This document shows, piece after piece, positions 56,501 to 64,000 of a stretch of 64,000 bases of DNA. Every line of letters begins with the position of its first letter. The first letter of the stretch is position 1. The stretch is from Hanleya hanleyi. Taxonomy: Eukaryota; Mollusca; Polyplacophora; Lepidopleurida; Hanleyidae. Location: contig JAVTVY010018703.1 of NCBI GenBank assembly GCA_036873755.1, forward strand, positions 1-64,000, in the 5' to 3' direction. The translations under genes and the position numbers were made by a program. Below the pieces are notes generated by a model, which saw only the letters and a program-made list of their open reading frames with translations, was not told the origin of the DNA and did not search any database.

Positions 56501-59139
56501 ATCACTGGCCCAGAAGCTGAGGTGGCTGGAAAGCACAGCTCTGAAAGTTGTGGATTTTGCTTGGTTGGCGCCCCAAAAAGATGACATTAGACGAGCCGCA
56601 GAATCCGTGCAGTTTGACAATCTGAAGAAGTCAGAAAATATCTACCCATATTGTATTTGTATGATAGGTAAATATCAAGTAACACATTCTGAATAAAAAA
56701 ATGATTGTACATGTGTGTATAATTGAAAAATATCATGGAAACTACATGTAGAGATGTTACAATTTGATCATTTGGGAAACTTCTATTATGGAGAGAAAAA
56801 ATATTTATGGAATATTCTGTTGATCAAACTATACTACAATTTGTTTCCAACAGACAAAGATGAGCCTATGATTCAGTGCTGTAGTTCTCGGTGCACCACT
56901 ACTTGGACACATCTGAGCTGTGCTGGACTAACAGGTATTGTCATCTAATTTGTCAGGAAACTTATTTTACATGTACATGTAGGTTGAAGCACAAAGTGTA
57001 GTGGTGGGTGTTTGGTGTCCCATGTGAGATTTGAACGACATGATCTGATAATGAATTACATGTATTCGTGAATGCAGGTACTCTGCCACCCAGCTTGCAG
57101 GAAAGCTGCAGACTGATTAGTTTACACTTTCCAGGAATGTGAAGTTAGGCTGGCTGGTTAGAATCCAATATGAAACTTCCATATTCAGCACTAGTATCTG
57201 TTATTTATAATGGGAGTGTCATTTTGGTAATAATACTTTTAACTCTCTAAATGGCTTTAAGTTAATAGTGTACGAACAGATTTAATCACATTGATGAGGA
57301 CATGGCTAAATGAATACTAGTAATTGTTTTATGAGTTTGTGTTATTAACAGGAAAAACATCTCATTCAGTGAAAGAATTGAAGCTATTAAATTCTGTGAC
57401 TGATCTCAAAAAAGAAAATTTAATTCCACAGACTTGCCAAATGAGGACGAGGACTGGTTCTGCAGCACAGACTGTATGAACGATAAATCTTACATATATT
57501 GTATTTGTAAGCGAAGAACTGGTGGGAGGATGGTACAGTGTTTCCTGAAAGACAAGTGCAATAAATATGAGTGGTACCATTTGAATTGTCTGGGCAAAAA
57601 TGATGATGAACAATTGCCAGGTGGGTTGAACCAAAATTTTTACTCAACTGATTTTTGTAGAAAATATAAACGATTCGGATTAAACCACACATGTAGTATG
57701 AAACAATAAATGTGATCTTTTTTCAATGGAGAATGAGTCCCCAAATGAACTGAAAATTACAGTAAAAAAAATCACACTTCATATTCAACATAAATGTTGT
57801 TCCTCATGAGTGAACCTTCTCCGATTTGCAATACTTGATTATTTCAAATGTTGTACTTCCAATTCTTCAGACAGATGGTATTGTTCTGATGATTGTGCCC
57901 TCGGTTCGCTGAATGATGATCCTGTGCAGAACTACTCAAGAGCAATTATGTGGGAAGGACTCAACTTGCTTGTACGGAGGGATGCAGTGAGAGAAGGCAA
58001 TGGCGAACAGATTCTCAGCCACTGGAAGATGGACATGCTGTCATTCTGGACGAAGGGTCACTATAAATATTTCATTATTGGACATCAGCTTCTTGCAGGT
58101 ATATCAATTCAAAGGGTACATGTATTAATTTAGTAGGGAAAAAAGAAAAATCATATGGCATTTCCAAGAGTTTAATTAAGTCCAAACAATGGTAAAAACT
58201 GAACACATGTACATGTATATGTCCTGCATAGTTTACATATGAGTGCAGTGGTTTCATTAGAAGGTGATTACCAGCTACCGGTCACATTCTACTCTTCACA
58301 AAGAACTCTGGTCAGTGCTATTCATCCCATATATGTCTGCGGTCAGGATAGCTGGCAACTCATATGTAGGCAGCTCCCAACTCAAAAAGATAATGAAACC
58401 ACTAGAATTCACAGATATTTATAAATTGCAGGAACTGCCGGGTATCTTCCAGAAAGCCTGAGACAGGACCTGACATGGAACAGGCTTGCCAACTTGTCTG
58501 GGAAGAAGGGTAATAACATTGGCCTCGACTTGGTCAATGAATTCCTGAATAATGATTTCAAGGGTAAGTTGATAGCAAGAAGATGAATATAAATCAAATT
58601 AATGAGAACTATAATGTGGGTGTATGAATGAACCAATTCTGGACCATGTTCACAAATACAACTCCTACTCTCACTGTCCTACTGTCGAGGGATTATAATA
58701 TATTTACATACAAAATGTAAATATGTACATATTTGCATTTTAGAAATGCTGAAAGTCTCCAGGGGACAGTACACCAACAAACAGGTTGACAGATCTATGT
58801 GCACAAGTTGGAGGAGCATTCGGCAAGAAGATTGACAAAATGTTCACACTCAGTGGTCTGGGATCCCTTCAAACACTAGCCGTGAACAATAGACCCACCT
58901 ATCACGAGAGCATTGAGGCATTCACCAAGGAATTTTATGAGGATGCACTTTTCGACTACTTGCCTGGAATTCGAGAACATGAAGGGTTTGAAGATTTTCA
59001 TCTCGATATCATTTCTGCCATAAAGCGGCCTGAATCGATGGGGCTGAAGATGGCTGTATTGTCTGATAAACTTGACAACTGGAGAGGCGTAGAAGATGAA
59101 GATGATGACGAGCAATCTGAAGAGGATTCTGATGAATAA
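53082..59139 (+). CDS. DUF6589-like transposase with two PHD fingers
   Basis: Twelve exons with GT/AG borders join in frame to 3036 bp (1011 residues and a stop). The ATG at 53082 has a good context (aaccATGG) and lies just inside the terminal repeat. In order: an N-terminal zinc-binding pair CINC (5-8) and CSEC (50-53); a basic stretch (about 58-108); a region with WDN (D352); SGDGLSVER (D502); two PHD fingers (C672-C718 and C727-C775); and GLDLVNEF (E879). D352, D502 and E879 are my candidates for the catalytic triad of an RNase H-fold transposase. The C-terminus is acidic (EDEDDDEQSEEDSDE). The family is recognised from the ...GD.LSVER... and ...LDL..E..N... motifs of DUF6589 proteins. There are no stops or frameshifts, so the gene looks functional. 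It faces the helicase gene tail to tail. Confidence 0.9.
53541..53910 (+). other. Transposase intron 1
   Basis: It contains the tRNA-like sequence at 53606-53680. Confidence 0.7.
53606..53680 (-). pseudogene. tRNA-like sequence (SINE head or pseudogene)
   Basis: On the minus strand, a seven-pair acceptor stem (GAGCCGT/ATGGCTT), D-arm TAGCTCAATCGGTAAAGGAGC and T-arm GTGGGTTCAAATCTCAC are all recognisable. The anticodon arm does not fold well, so I call it tRNA-like rather than a working tRNA gene. Confidence 0.6.
53911..54101 (+). CDS. Transposase exon 2 (154-217)
   Basis: Acceptor atatttcag, donor gtaagt, ends in phase 2. Confidence 0.85.
54288..54594 (+). CDS. Transposase exon 3 (217-319)
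   Basis: Acceptor ggtcttag (weak tract), donor gtacat. It carries the FQSCLGIQLWREGCPHKIFQ region; frame agreement on both sides supports it. Confidence 0.78.
54595..54938 (+). other. Transposase intron 3
   Basis: No feature recognised. Confidence 0.6.
54939..55361 (+). CDS. Transposase exon 4 (320-460)
   Basis: Acceptor ttattcag, donor gtaaat, phase 0. It contains WDNVQIQTHTKHQ, with D352 the probable first catalytic aspartate. Confidence 0.88.
55522..55773 (+). CDS. Transposase exon 5 (461-544)
   Basis: Acceptor cttgtcag, donor gtacat. It contains SGDGLSVERMVGAHQSRK (D502) and SPQEFHKEILLMQ, the clearest family signature. Confidence 0.92.
55999..56136 (+). CDS. Transposase exon 6 (545-590)
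   Basis: Acceptor tatttcag, donor gtgagt. It encodes ARGTLFQMKNFFKHKSVKK. Confidence 0.9.
56409..56667 (+). CDS. Transposase exon 7 (591-677)
   Basis: Acceptor cattgtag, donor gtaaat. It ends in YCICM, the first two cysteines of PHD finger 1. Confidence 0.88.
56854..56934 (+). CDS. Transposase exon 8 (677-704)
   Basis: Acceptor ccaacag, donor gtattg. It encodes the middle of PHD finger 1, QCCSSRC...WTHLSC. Confidence 0.88.
56935..57431 (+). other. Transposase intron 8
   Basis: A second weak tRNA-like relic lies on the minus strand at about 57015-57110 (GTGGCAGAGTACCTG and GTTCAAATCTCAC). Confidence 0.4.
57432..57620 (+). CDS. Transposase exon 9 (704-767)
   Basis: Acceptor ttccacag, donor gtgggt. 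It completes PHD 1 (WFCSTDC) and starts PHD 2 (YCICK..., WYHLNCLG). Confidence 0.9.
57871..58098 (+). CDS. Transposase exon 10 (767-843)
   Basis: Acceptor ttcttcag, donor gtatat. It completes PHD 2 (WYCSDDC) and returns to the core (SHWKMDMLSFWTKGHYKYF). Confidence 0.9.
58099..58431 (+). other. Transposase intron 10
   Basis: No feature recognised. Confidence 0.6.
58432..58563 (+). CDS. Transposase exon 11 (843-887)
   Basis: Acceptor aattgcag, donor gtaagt. It contains NNIGLDLVNEFLNNDFK, with E879 the probable catalytic glutamate. Confidence 0.9.
58763..59139 (+). CDS. Transposase exon 12 (887-1011)
   Basis: The acceptor gtctccag is chosen over the earlier cattttag because only it keeps the frame. 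It ends in the acidic tail; stop TAA at 59137-59139. Confidence 0.85.
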
Positions 59140-59990
59140 TGAATACAGGCCTTCCACTATGTGCCAATTCCTCTGATGAACAGTAAAGACAGGCCTTCAG
59201 AAACAAAAATGAAAAACAGCATTCACTGCATCAGCTGCATCAGTTGAATTTGTCCAAATGTATTTAAGAGTCACCGGTGTCCTGTTTCTGTCTGGTTCAG
59301 GTATGAGTGACAAAACCTGGTGGTGACCATCTTGAAATTGTCCTCCTGAATGATATTATCCAAAATCTGATGCAAACTGTGCCGATGTAGCTTCCACCTT
59401 ACTTTTGGACGGGTAATCTAACAAATATATACATTTAATTATGCCTAACCTTATGCCAGAATATGCCGGTAATTATCTGGTGATCTAATTATTCGATCAC
59501 ATGATGTGAAAATTTCCCGCATGAAACCAGGGGTTGTTCAAATTTATTAACATAAAGTTGACAAATCCGACCTTTACCATGCTGTTAATCCATGTGGTTC
59601 CGTTATTTTGTTCATTTTTAGGGGGTGATCAAATGTATTAGATTGACTGATTGTATTCTGTCAACAAATTTGCAGCACCTGAATTTAATTAGGTGATTGA
59701 AATTTTAGATCACTAACCGTAACATTGTTGTTGCAATAAATTTGGTCACCCCCTAAAATCATAACAATAAACAAGAAATTGTTAATTATCTGCACAAATT
59801 TTGATCATTTTGTCAACTTCCTGTTCTGATAATTTTTCAAAACCTCCTGATTTTATGGTACAGGTAGAAAATTTCACTTCCTGTGATCCATTTTACCATT
59901 TGATGATTTATCATATGACAAATTTTTGTCCTACATGTTGTCTCATATTTTCACCAGACATGCCAGACTGGTGGAAGTCCTGTGACAAGT
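59140..59990. other. Region between convergent genes
   Basis: About 850 bp separating the two stop codons. It holds an inverted repeat at 59603-59770 and AATAAA at about 59733 and 59764. Low-complexity elsewhere. Confidence 0.5.
59603..59770. repeat. Inverted repeat between the two genes
   Basis: Arms of about 35 bp share 'tttagggggtga(t/c)caaat' and its complement. It is either a small MITE or a structural block between convergent transcripts. Confidence 0.65.
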
Positions 59991-60516
59991 TCAAATCAAT
60001 CTGGATGCATTGCAAACTAAGCAGCAATTGGGGACTTCTGCTGATGTTGCCTTTTTCATACCCTCCACCTTCAGCATGTCTAAAACATTTTGTCGGATGC
60101 AACCCTTCTGTTCATTTGTGGCTTTAATAAGCTCTCGCATGTCAGAATCGATGAATCTTCTGTTCACCGATCTGGGAAATATATACATAAAAGCTTCCCC
60201 AGGTCCACCGTTACGACTACAGCGTCCAATCTCCTGCCAGTATCCCAGGCAATCTTTACATGGTCCCCAATGTAATACGAAGCGAACATCAGGAACCTGC
60301 ACTCCCATACCGAATGCCACAGTGGCCACCACACACCTCAAAGGGGATGCTGGTTTGGGAAAAGCTCGAAGGACTCGTTTCTGTGATTCCTCGTCAGTTT
60401 GGGCATGGAACATTTCTACAAGTCTCTTTCTGACCTTTCTGTCTTCATCAGCCCACGCATGGTCCCCCAAACTGAACATCAATGATCCATACACTGATGT
60501 AACCAGGTCAATGGTC
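59991..60516 (-). CDS. Helicase exon 6 (250-424)
   Basis: Acceptor cctttaag, stop TCA complement at 59991-59993. Second RecA lobe with motifs V and VI, then CCLVCNA. Confidence 0.88.
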
Positions 60517-62754
60517 CTTAAAGGAAATCAAAATGGTTTGGAGTTATTCTGGAGAGTATGTAACATTTGAGGGTTTATTTGGGTTCCCCTTTCAGTGCGA
60601 CATTGAAACGCACTACATGTACTTCACACAAAGCTTTTCTCTGAAATGATAACAAGGTTGCCAAGATATTTAGATATGGCCAAAGCCAGTGTGGAAATAA
60701 CAAAATAGAAAAATATATCTAACCTATTATTATTCAAAGTTATGAGTTTTTTTTTCATATTGGATTAAATTCCATCCGCACCAGTAAATAGTGCTTAAAA
60801 TATATCATTCTACCGAATTTGATTTTGTCAGTGTGATACATTTACACTGAATGACTATATTGTATTACTGTGTATATACCTTGCATAGATGATTGCTCGT
60901 GGGGCATCTTTGCCAAACTTTCTCAAAAGCTGGATATACCAGTTCACATGGCATGAGAAATCGGAATCTGCTACACTTTCAATCGAAAGGTATATGTTGG
61001 GCCTGTGAAAGGAATATTGTATAGGTTAACATCATACTGAGCCAGCCAAGTGCCCTTATGTACTTGGTAACTTCTTTGAGAAATATTATGTCACTGGTGA
61101 AGAGGAATTGTTATTCACAGGTTGCTTTCACAAAAATATGGTTCTATATATGAAGAACACTTTCCGTTTGAAATCTAGATTTTGTAGAGAACAATATATG
61201 TGGGAAGATTGGTCATAAAACATCCTTGAGAAGGTCATAAAATATCCTTGTGAAGGTCACAAGAAATCCTTGCGAAGAACTCTTCCCGAAGGATGCACTG
61301 TTACAATCGCTTTTGTTGGAACAAAAGCAGAGGGTTCCTTGAAGAATCATATTTTTTAGCAATAAATCTGTACACCATGCCTACCGGTCCGGAATGACTC
61401 CAACAACCTTGGTTTTTGCTTTTTGTAAGTGCATGACCTTGCATATCTCATTTACCATGGGTTGAGTCACAGTAGCTGTTACAGCCAGAACTGGTGTTTT
61501 TGGGATTAGACTCCGGAGACTGGGCACTTTTTTATAATCCTCCCTGAAGGACTGTCCCCTGTGAAGAGAATCATGCAGGTATTGTATTATTATAATGTAT
61601 ATATTTTGTAGATATTGGTAATGAAATGTTCCTGCTAGATACTGCATCATATTTTGGTTAATCTACATGCTCTGTACTTTGGGCAAATATATGAAAGCAG
61701 TATATGTGTAGATGTCTGTTTTTATTATCTCGCCATTCATGCTTAGATACTGCATCATATTTTGGTTATCTACATGCCCTGTACTTCGGGCAAATATTTG
61801 AAAGCAGTATTTGTGTAAATGTCTGTTTTATTATCTCACCATCTGGTTAGGCAGTGGGCCTCATCGAGGGCTAGGAGGCAGATCCTTTGTCTGAGAATTT
61901 TCACCATATCCCACCACTGATCGAGTAAGATAGCTTCCGGTGATGAGAATACCAGACTGAAATCACCTTTCTGGATGCCTGGAAAAGCATTGAGCGGAAG
62001 GAACATAACTTTATATAGAATCAGATAAACTGTTTGTGAATTTCAAGTTGAATGAGGACATGTTGAAGACAATACAATAAACATGCCCAAAACTGGAATT
62101 TCTTTGTGTTTACATTTTCATTCCTCAACCTAGGAATTCTCTTAAAATCGTTGAATAACAGTACTTTTATATCACTATAGGTTAAAATGAGCAATAGTTG
62201 GGCCTATAAGTTAATAAAACAGTACTTTTACGATGCAAGCTATCTATATACAGTACCTTGAATTACTGCAGGGTCCATTTCTGATAAACGAGTAATCATG
62301 GCACAAGAGATGCCAATTCCAGACCATCTGTTGAGCTGATCGAACATCAAACTTCTCAATGGGGATATTATTATGGCCACATGCTGTTCCTCCTCTGGAT
62401 GTAGCTTTTGGATTTATAATGAACATATATATATGTAATTTTCTCGAATATCAAATCACTTAAACTTCTTGAAAACATGCACAAATTTAATCATCAGAAA
62501 TATACTGCACTCATAGGGGAACTTTCTTTACTTCGTTAGTTCATTTATTTCTATTGTGTGTCCTCACAAAGAGAAGTAAAACAGCTCACTTGATCCAGTA
62601 TTGAGGGAATGAGTGCGTAACATTCACTCTTCCCGTATCCTGTTGGCAGGACACCCATGACATGCTGTTTCTGCAGTATATAATTGATTATCCTTAATTG
62701 TTCTTCTTTAAGTTCATATGGTACTAATTTGCTCAATATATCGCTTAATGGCAT
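59991..62754 (-). CDS. RecQ-like DEAH helicase of the transposon
   Basis: Six minus-strand exons join in frame to 1275 bp (424 residues and a stop). It is a superfamily 2 ATP-dependent helicase: Walker A GVLPTGYGKSE (34-44), motif Ia IIISPLRSLMFDQ, DEAH (143-146), RecQ-type WGQSFREDYKKV and TATVT (motif III), RAIIYA (motif IV), ATVAFGMGVQVPDVRFVLHWG region (motif V) and YWQEIGRCSRNG (motif VI). It has only the core plus a short CCLVC cysteine cluster, with no winged-helix or HRDC domain. I start at MPLSD (62754); the same frame is open upstream to an ATG at 62958 in the terminal repeat, adding 68 residues. It probably assists transposition by unwinding ends or gap repair; that role is inferred. 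No lesions are seen. Confidence 0.9.
60517..60879 (-). other. Helicase intron 5
   Basis: No feature recognised. Confidence 0.6.
60880..61002 (-). CDS. Helicase exon 5 (209-250)
   Basis: Acceptor tttcacag, donor gtatat, phase 2. Starts RPNIYLSI and ends APRAIIYA (motif IV). Confidence 0.88.
61003..61384 (-). other. Helicase intron 4
   Basis: No feature recognised except short 'aaggtcataaaatatcctt' duplications near 61213-61280. Confidence 0.5.
61385..61558 (-). CDS. Helicase exon 4 (151-209)
   Basis: Acceptor cttcacag, donor gtaggc, phase 2. Contains WGQSFREDYKK and AVTATVTQPM. Confidence 0.9.
61637..61847. repeat. 108 bp tandem duplication in helicase intron 3
   Basis: Two direct copies begin 'agatactgcatcatatttt' at 61637 and 61745. 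The second copy runs into the exon 3 donor; the first has the corresponding stretch with changes ('ctcgccattc' for 'ctcaccatct'). Confidence 0.85.
61840..61978 (-). CDS. Helicase exon 3 (105-151)
   Basis: Acceptor ttttccag, donor gtgagA-type (gtgagataata), ends in phase 2. Contains FSSPEAIL and ALDEAHC. Confidence 0.9.
62257..62404 (-). CDS. Helicase exon 2 (56-105)
   Basis: Acceptor ccaaaag, donor gtactg, ends in phase 1. Motif Ia ISPLRSLMFDQ. Confidence 0.87.
62590..62754 (-). CDS. Helicase exon 1 (1-55)
   Basis: From ATG to donor gtgagc, phase 0. It contains the Q-motif-like PYELKEEQLRIINY and Walker A. Confidence 0.88.
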
Positions 62755-62808
62755 GACTAAAGAGAGATCAGCAGTATTGCAGAGATATATTTCGTTTTCT
62801 GGAAAACC

Positions 62809-63163
62809 GACAGTAAAAATTCGTCTGCTACACGTGTGTGTGTGGTGTTGGCGCGCGCACTTCCGGCTTTTGCTGAGGCTACCGTTTGCGCAGTCGCAGA
62901 CCAGCGTGGAAACAAACATGGCGGAGCTGTTTAAAATTTTCAGCGGTGACTGGTACAAAAGGCGGCGAAACCCACTCCAAAAGACAACAGATGTTGGCCG
63001 TTCGGACGATTCGGACTAGTTCATGATATGTTTTATCGGAAAATGCATGGTAAGGAGCAACTAAATCATTGTATATACGATTCGGGCTTCTACACAACGA
63101 TAGTGGCTAACATGTACGTGGGACCTAATGAATGACAGTATCATTAGGTCCCTGCTGGGGCTA
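62809..63163 (-). repeat. Right terminal inverted repeat
   Basis: The inverted partner of 52708-53063. The helicase gene starts at or just inside its inner edge. Confidence 0.95.
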
Positions 63164-63172
63164 GGTTTGGCT

Positions 63173-64000
63173 CTATTATCCCCGTATTTATAGTACAGTT
63201 GCATATATTTTCTGAGGATGGAGGGAATCCCTATTTATCGTCATATACCGCTTCACGACCGATAACACCGACACATAAATGATACTGCCCACGTCCCAGT
63301 GCCCGGGTTGTTCAGTAAAACAGTGCCGATATCATACAATCTACTGGTAATGACCTATGTCCTTATTCTATACTGATGTCTGATCATGTTAATTACCGGA
63401 ATGTGCTACGCGGCAATACATGTCATGTTACAGTCTTATAGAATACCCCCAGACTACAATAAACACGCCAGTCGGTTTTCCCACTCTGTCGTGTTCCCTA
63501 TACTATAGTACACCGCGCAAACACGTTTCCACACTGAAAATGCAAGCCGGCAAATTCGCATTGGTTTTGCGTGTTTTTCACAGGTTGTACTAGCTACAGG
63601 ATCTACAATCTTTTAGACTCCCAGGCCAAAACAATTACATTTGCGACCCGGTCGCAAAGTGCGCCAAAATCAACATTTCAGGCTGTACCTGCGCGTGCTT
63701 TCTCTAGAGCTGTCTTTCTGGTCTGAACACGGTTGGAATGTCTGCTCGAGTTTAAATAGGGTGTGCACTCTCCACACCCAAAAAGTCCCCACAGGAGGCT
63801 TCCTCACGAACGGAGACGTTTCGCCCACAATGAATTATCGTTTCTCACAGCGAAATTACAGTTCATAATCCATAAACTAGAATGGCGTCCCAATCTAGAA
63901 CCCGCAGAGAATATTTCACGTAAACGGCAACTCCTATCTTGCTCTGGTAAGCGAGAAATACGGTGGAATCCATTTCCATACACTGCCTTGCTCGCCACTG
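63173..64000. other. Right edge, no gene seen
   Basis: It contains the palindrome GCGACCCGGTCGC at about 63643, also seen twice at 52228-52272. No exon or further element is supported. Confidence 0.45.

Larger units (their letters stand above)
52699..63172. mobile_element. Two-gene DNA transposon with its target duplication
   Basis: The element itself is 52708-63163 (10,456 bp), starting TAGCCCCAGCAGGG and ending CCCTGCTGGGGCTA. It is flanked by GGTTTGGCT at 52699-52707 and 63164-63172, an exact 9 bp target-site duplication. Terminal inverted repeats are about 355 bp. Two convergent genes fill it: a DUF6589-like transposase and a RecQ-like helicase. The helicase and 9 bp duplication point to the AcademH lineage of Academ transposons, as I recall it; the family name needs a database check. 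Both genes are open and the repeats nearly identical, so it is young and may be autonomous. Confidence 0.93.

Noticed and set aside
58741..58762. Acceptor cattttag at about 58748 for the last transposase exon
   Set aside because: It leads to an in-frame stop soon after; the acceptor at 58761-58762 keeps the frame to the acidic C-terminus.
60010..60570. Plus-strand ORF of 186 codons
   Set aside because: It is the antisense shadow of helicase exon 6, which carries recognisable motifs V and VI.

Overview
The window is from a large, intron-rich, transposon-rich animal genome. It carries three things of substance: the 3' part of a GABA-B-like receptor gene, a complete two-gene DNA transposon, and a large palindrome of zinc-finger genes. 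Spliced genes with GT/AG introns, AATAAA signals, TATA boxes, tRNA-derived SINEs and many foldback elements show it is eukaryotic. The mix suggests a marine invertebrate, possibly a cephalochordate, but I cannot fix the species. Most of the sequence is intron or repeat, so short ORFs are unreliable. Coding calls were made by following splice sites and reading frame across exons.

Layout. (1) 397-5706: two copies of a compound satellite-like unit. It is built from ~163 bp monomers that each carry an NRF1-type palindrome, ~170 bp monomers with CRE-type sites, and a 21 bp array. (2) 5707-11637: a ~5.9 kb inverted repeat with a 28 bp spacer. Each ~3 kb arm holds two C2H2 zinc-finger genes pointing away from the centre. 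One of the four (7360-8274) is cleanly intact, one survives with compensating deletions, and the two outer ones are pseudogenes. (3) 11638-15464 and 21584-23432: two large non-coding inverted-repeat elements of one family, with other repeats between them. (4) 23519-49701: fourteen plus-strand exons that join in frame to 677 residues plus a stop. They encode most of the ligand-binding domain, all seven transmembrane helices and a short tail of a GABA-B-like class C receptor. The first exons are not seen here. Its introns hold MITEs, a SINE, a decayed LINE RNase H and a dispersed repeat carrying a small ORF. (5) 49702-52698: gene-free sequence rich in minisatellites. (6) 52699-63172: a 10,456 bp transposon (52708-63163) with ~355 bp terminal inverted repeats that are nearly identical, flanked by a 9 bp duplication GGTTTGGCT. 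It has two convergent, intact, spliced genes: a 1011-residue DUF6589-like transposase (12 exons, plus strand) with two tandem PHD fingers inside its catalytic core, and a 424-residue RecQ-like DEAH helicase (6 exons, minus strand). This fits the helicase-bearing Academ lineage (AcademH) as I remember it. (7) 63173-64000: no gene seen.

The transposon genes probably act together: the transposase cuts and joins at the terminal repeats, the helicase may assist unwinding or repair, and the repeats appear to supply a near-identical promoter to each gene. The zinc-finger palindrome looks like a separate selfish or rearranged locus. Its four genes share a promoter (MEF2-like site, TATA box, iterated ACATCCGG motifs) and a C-terminal domain I cannot name.
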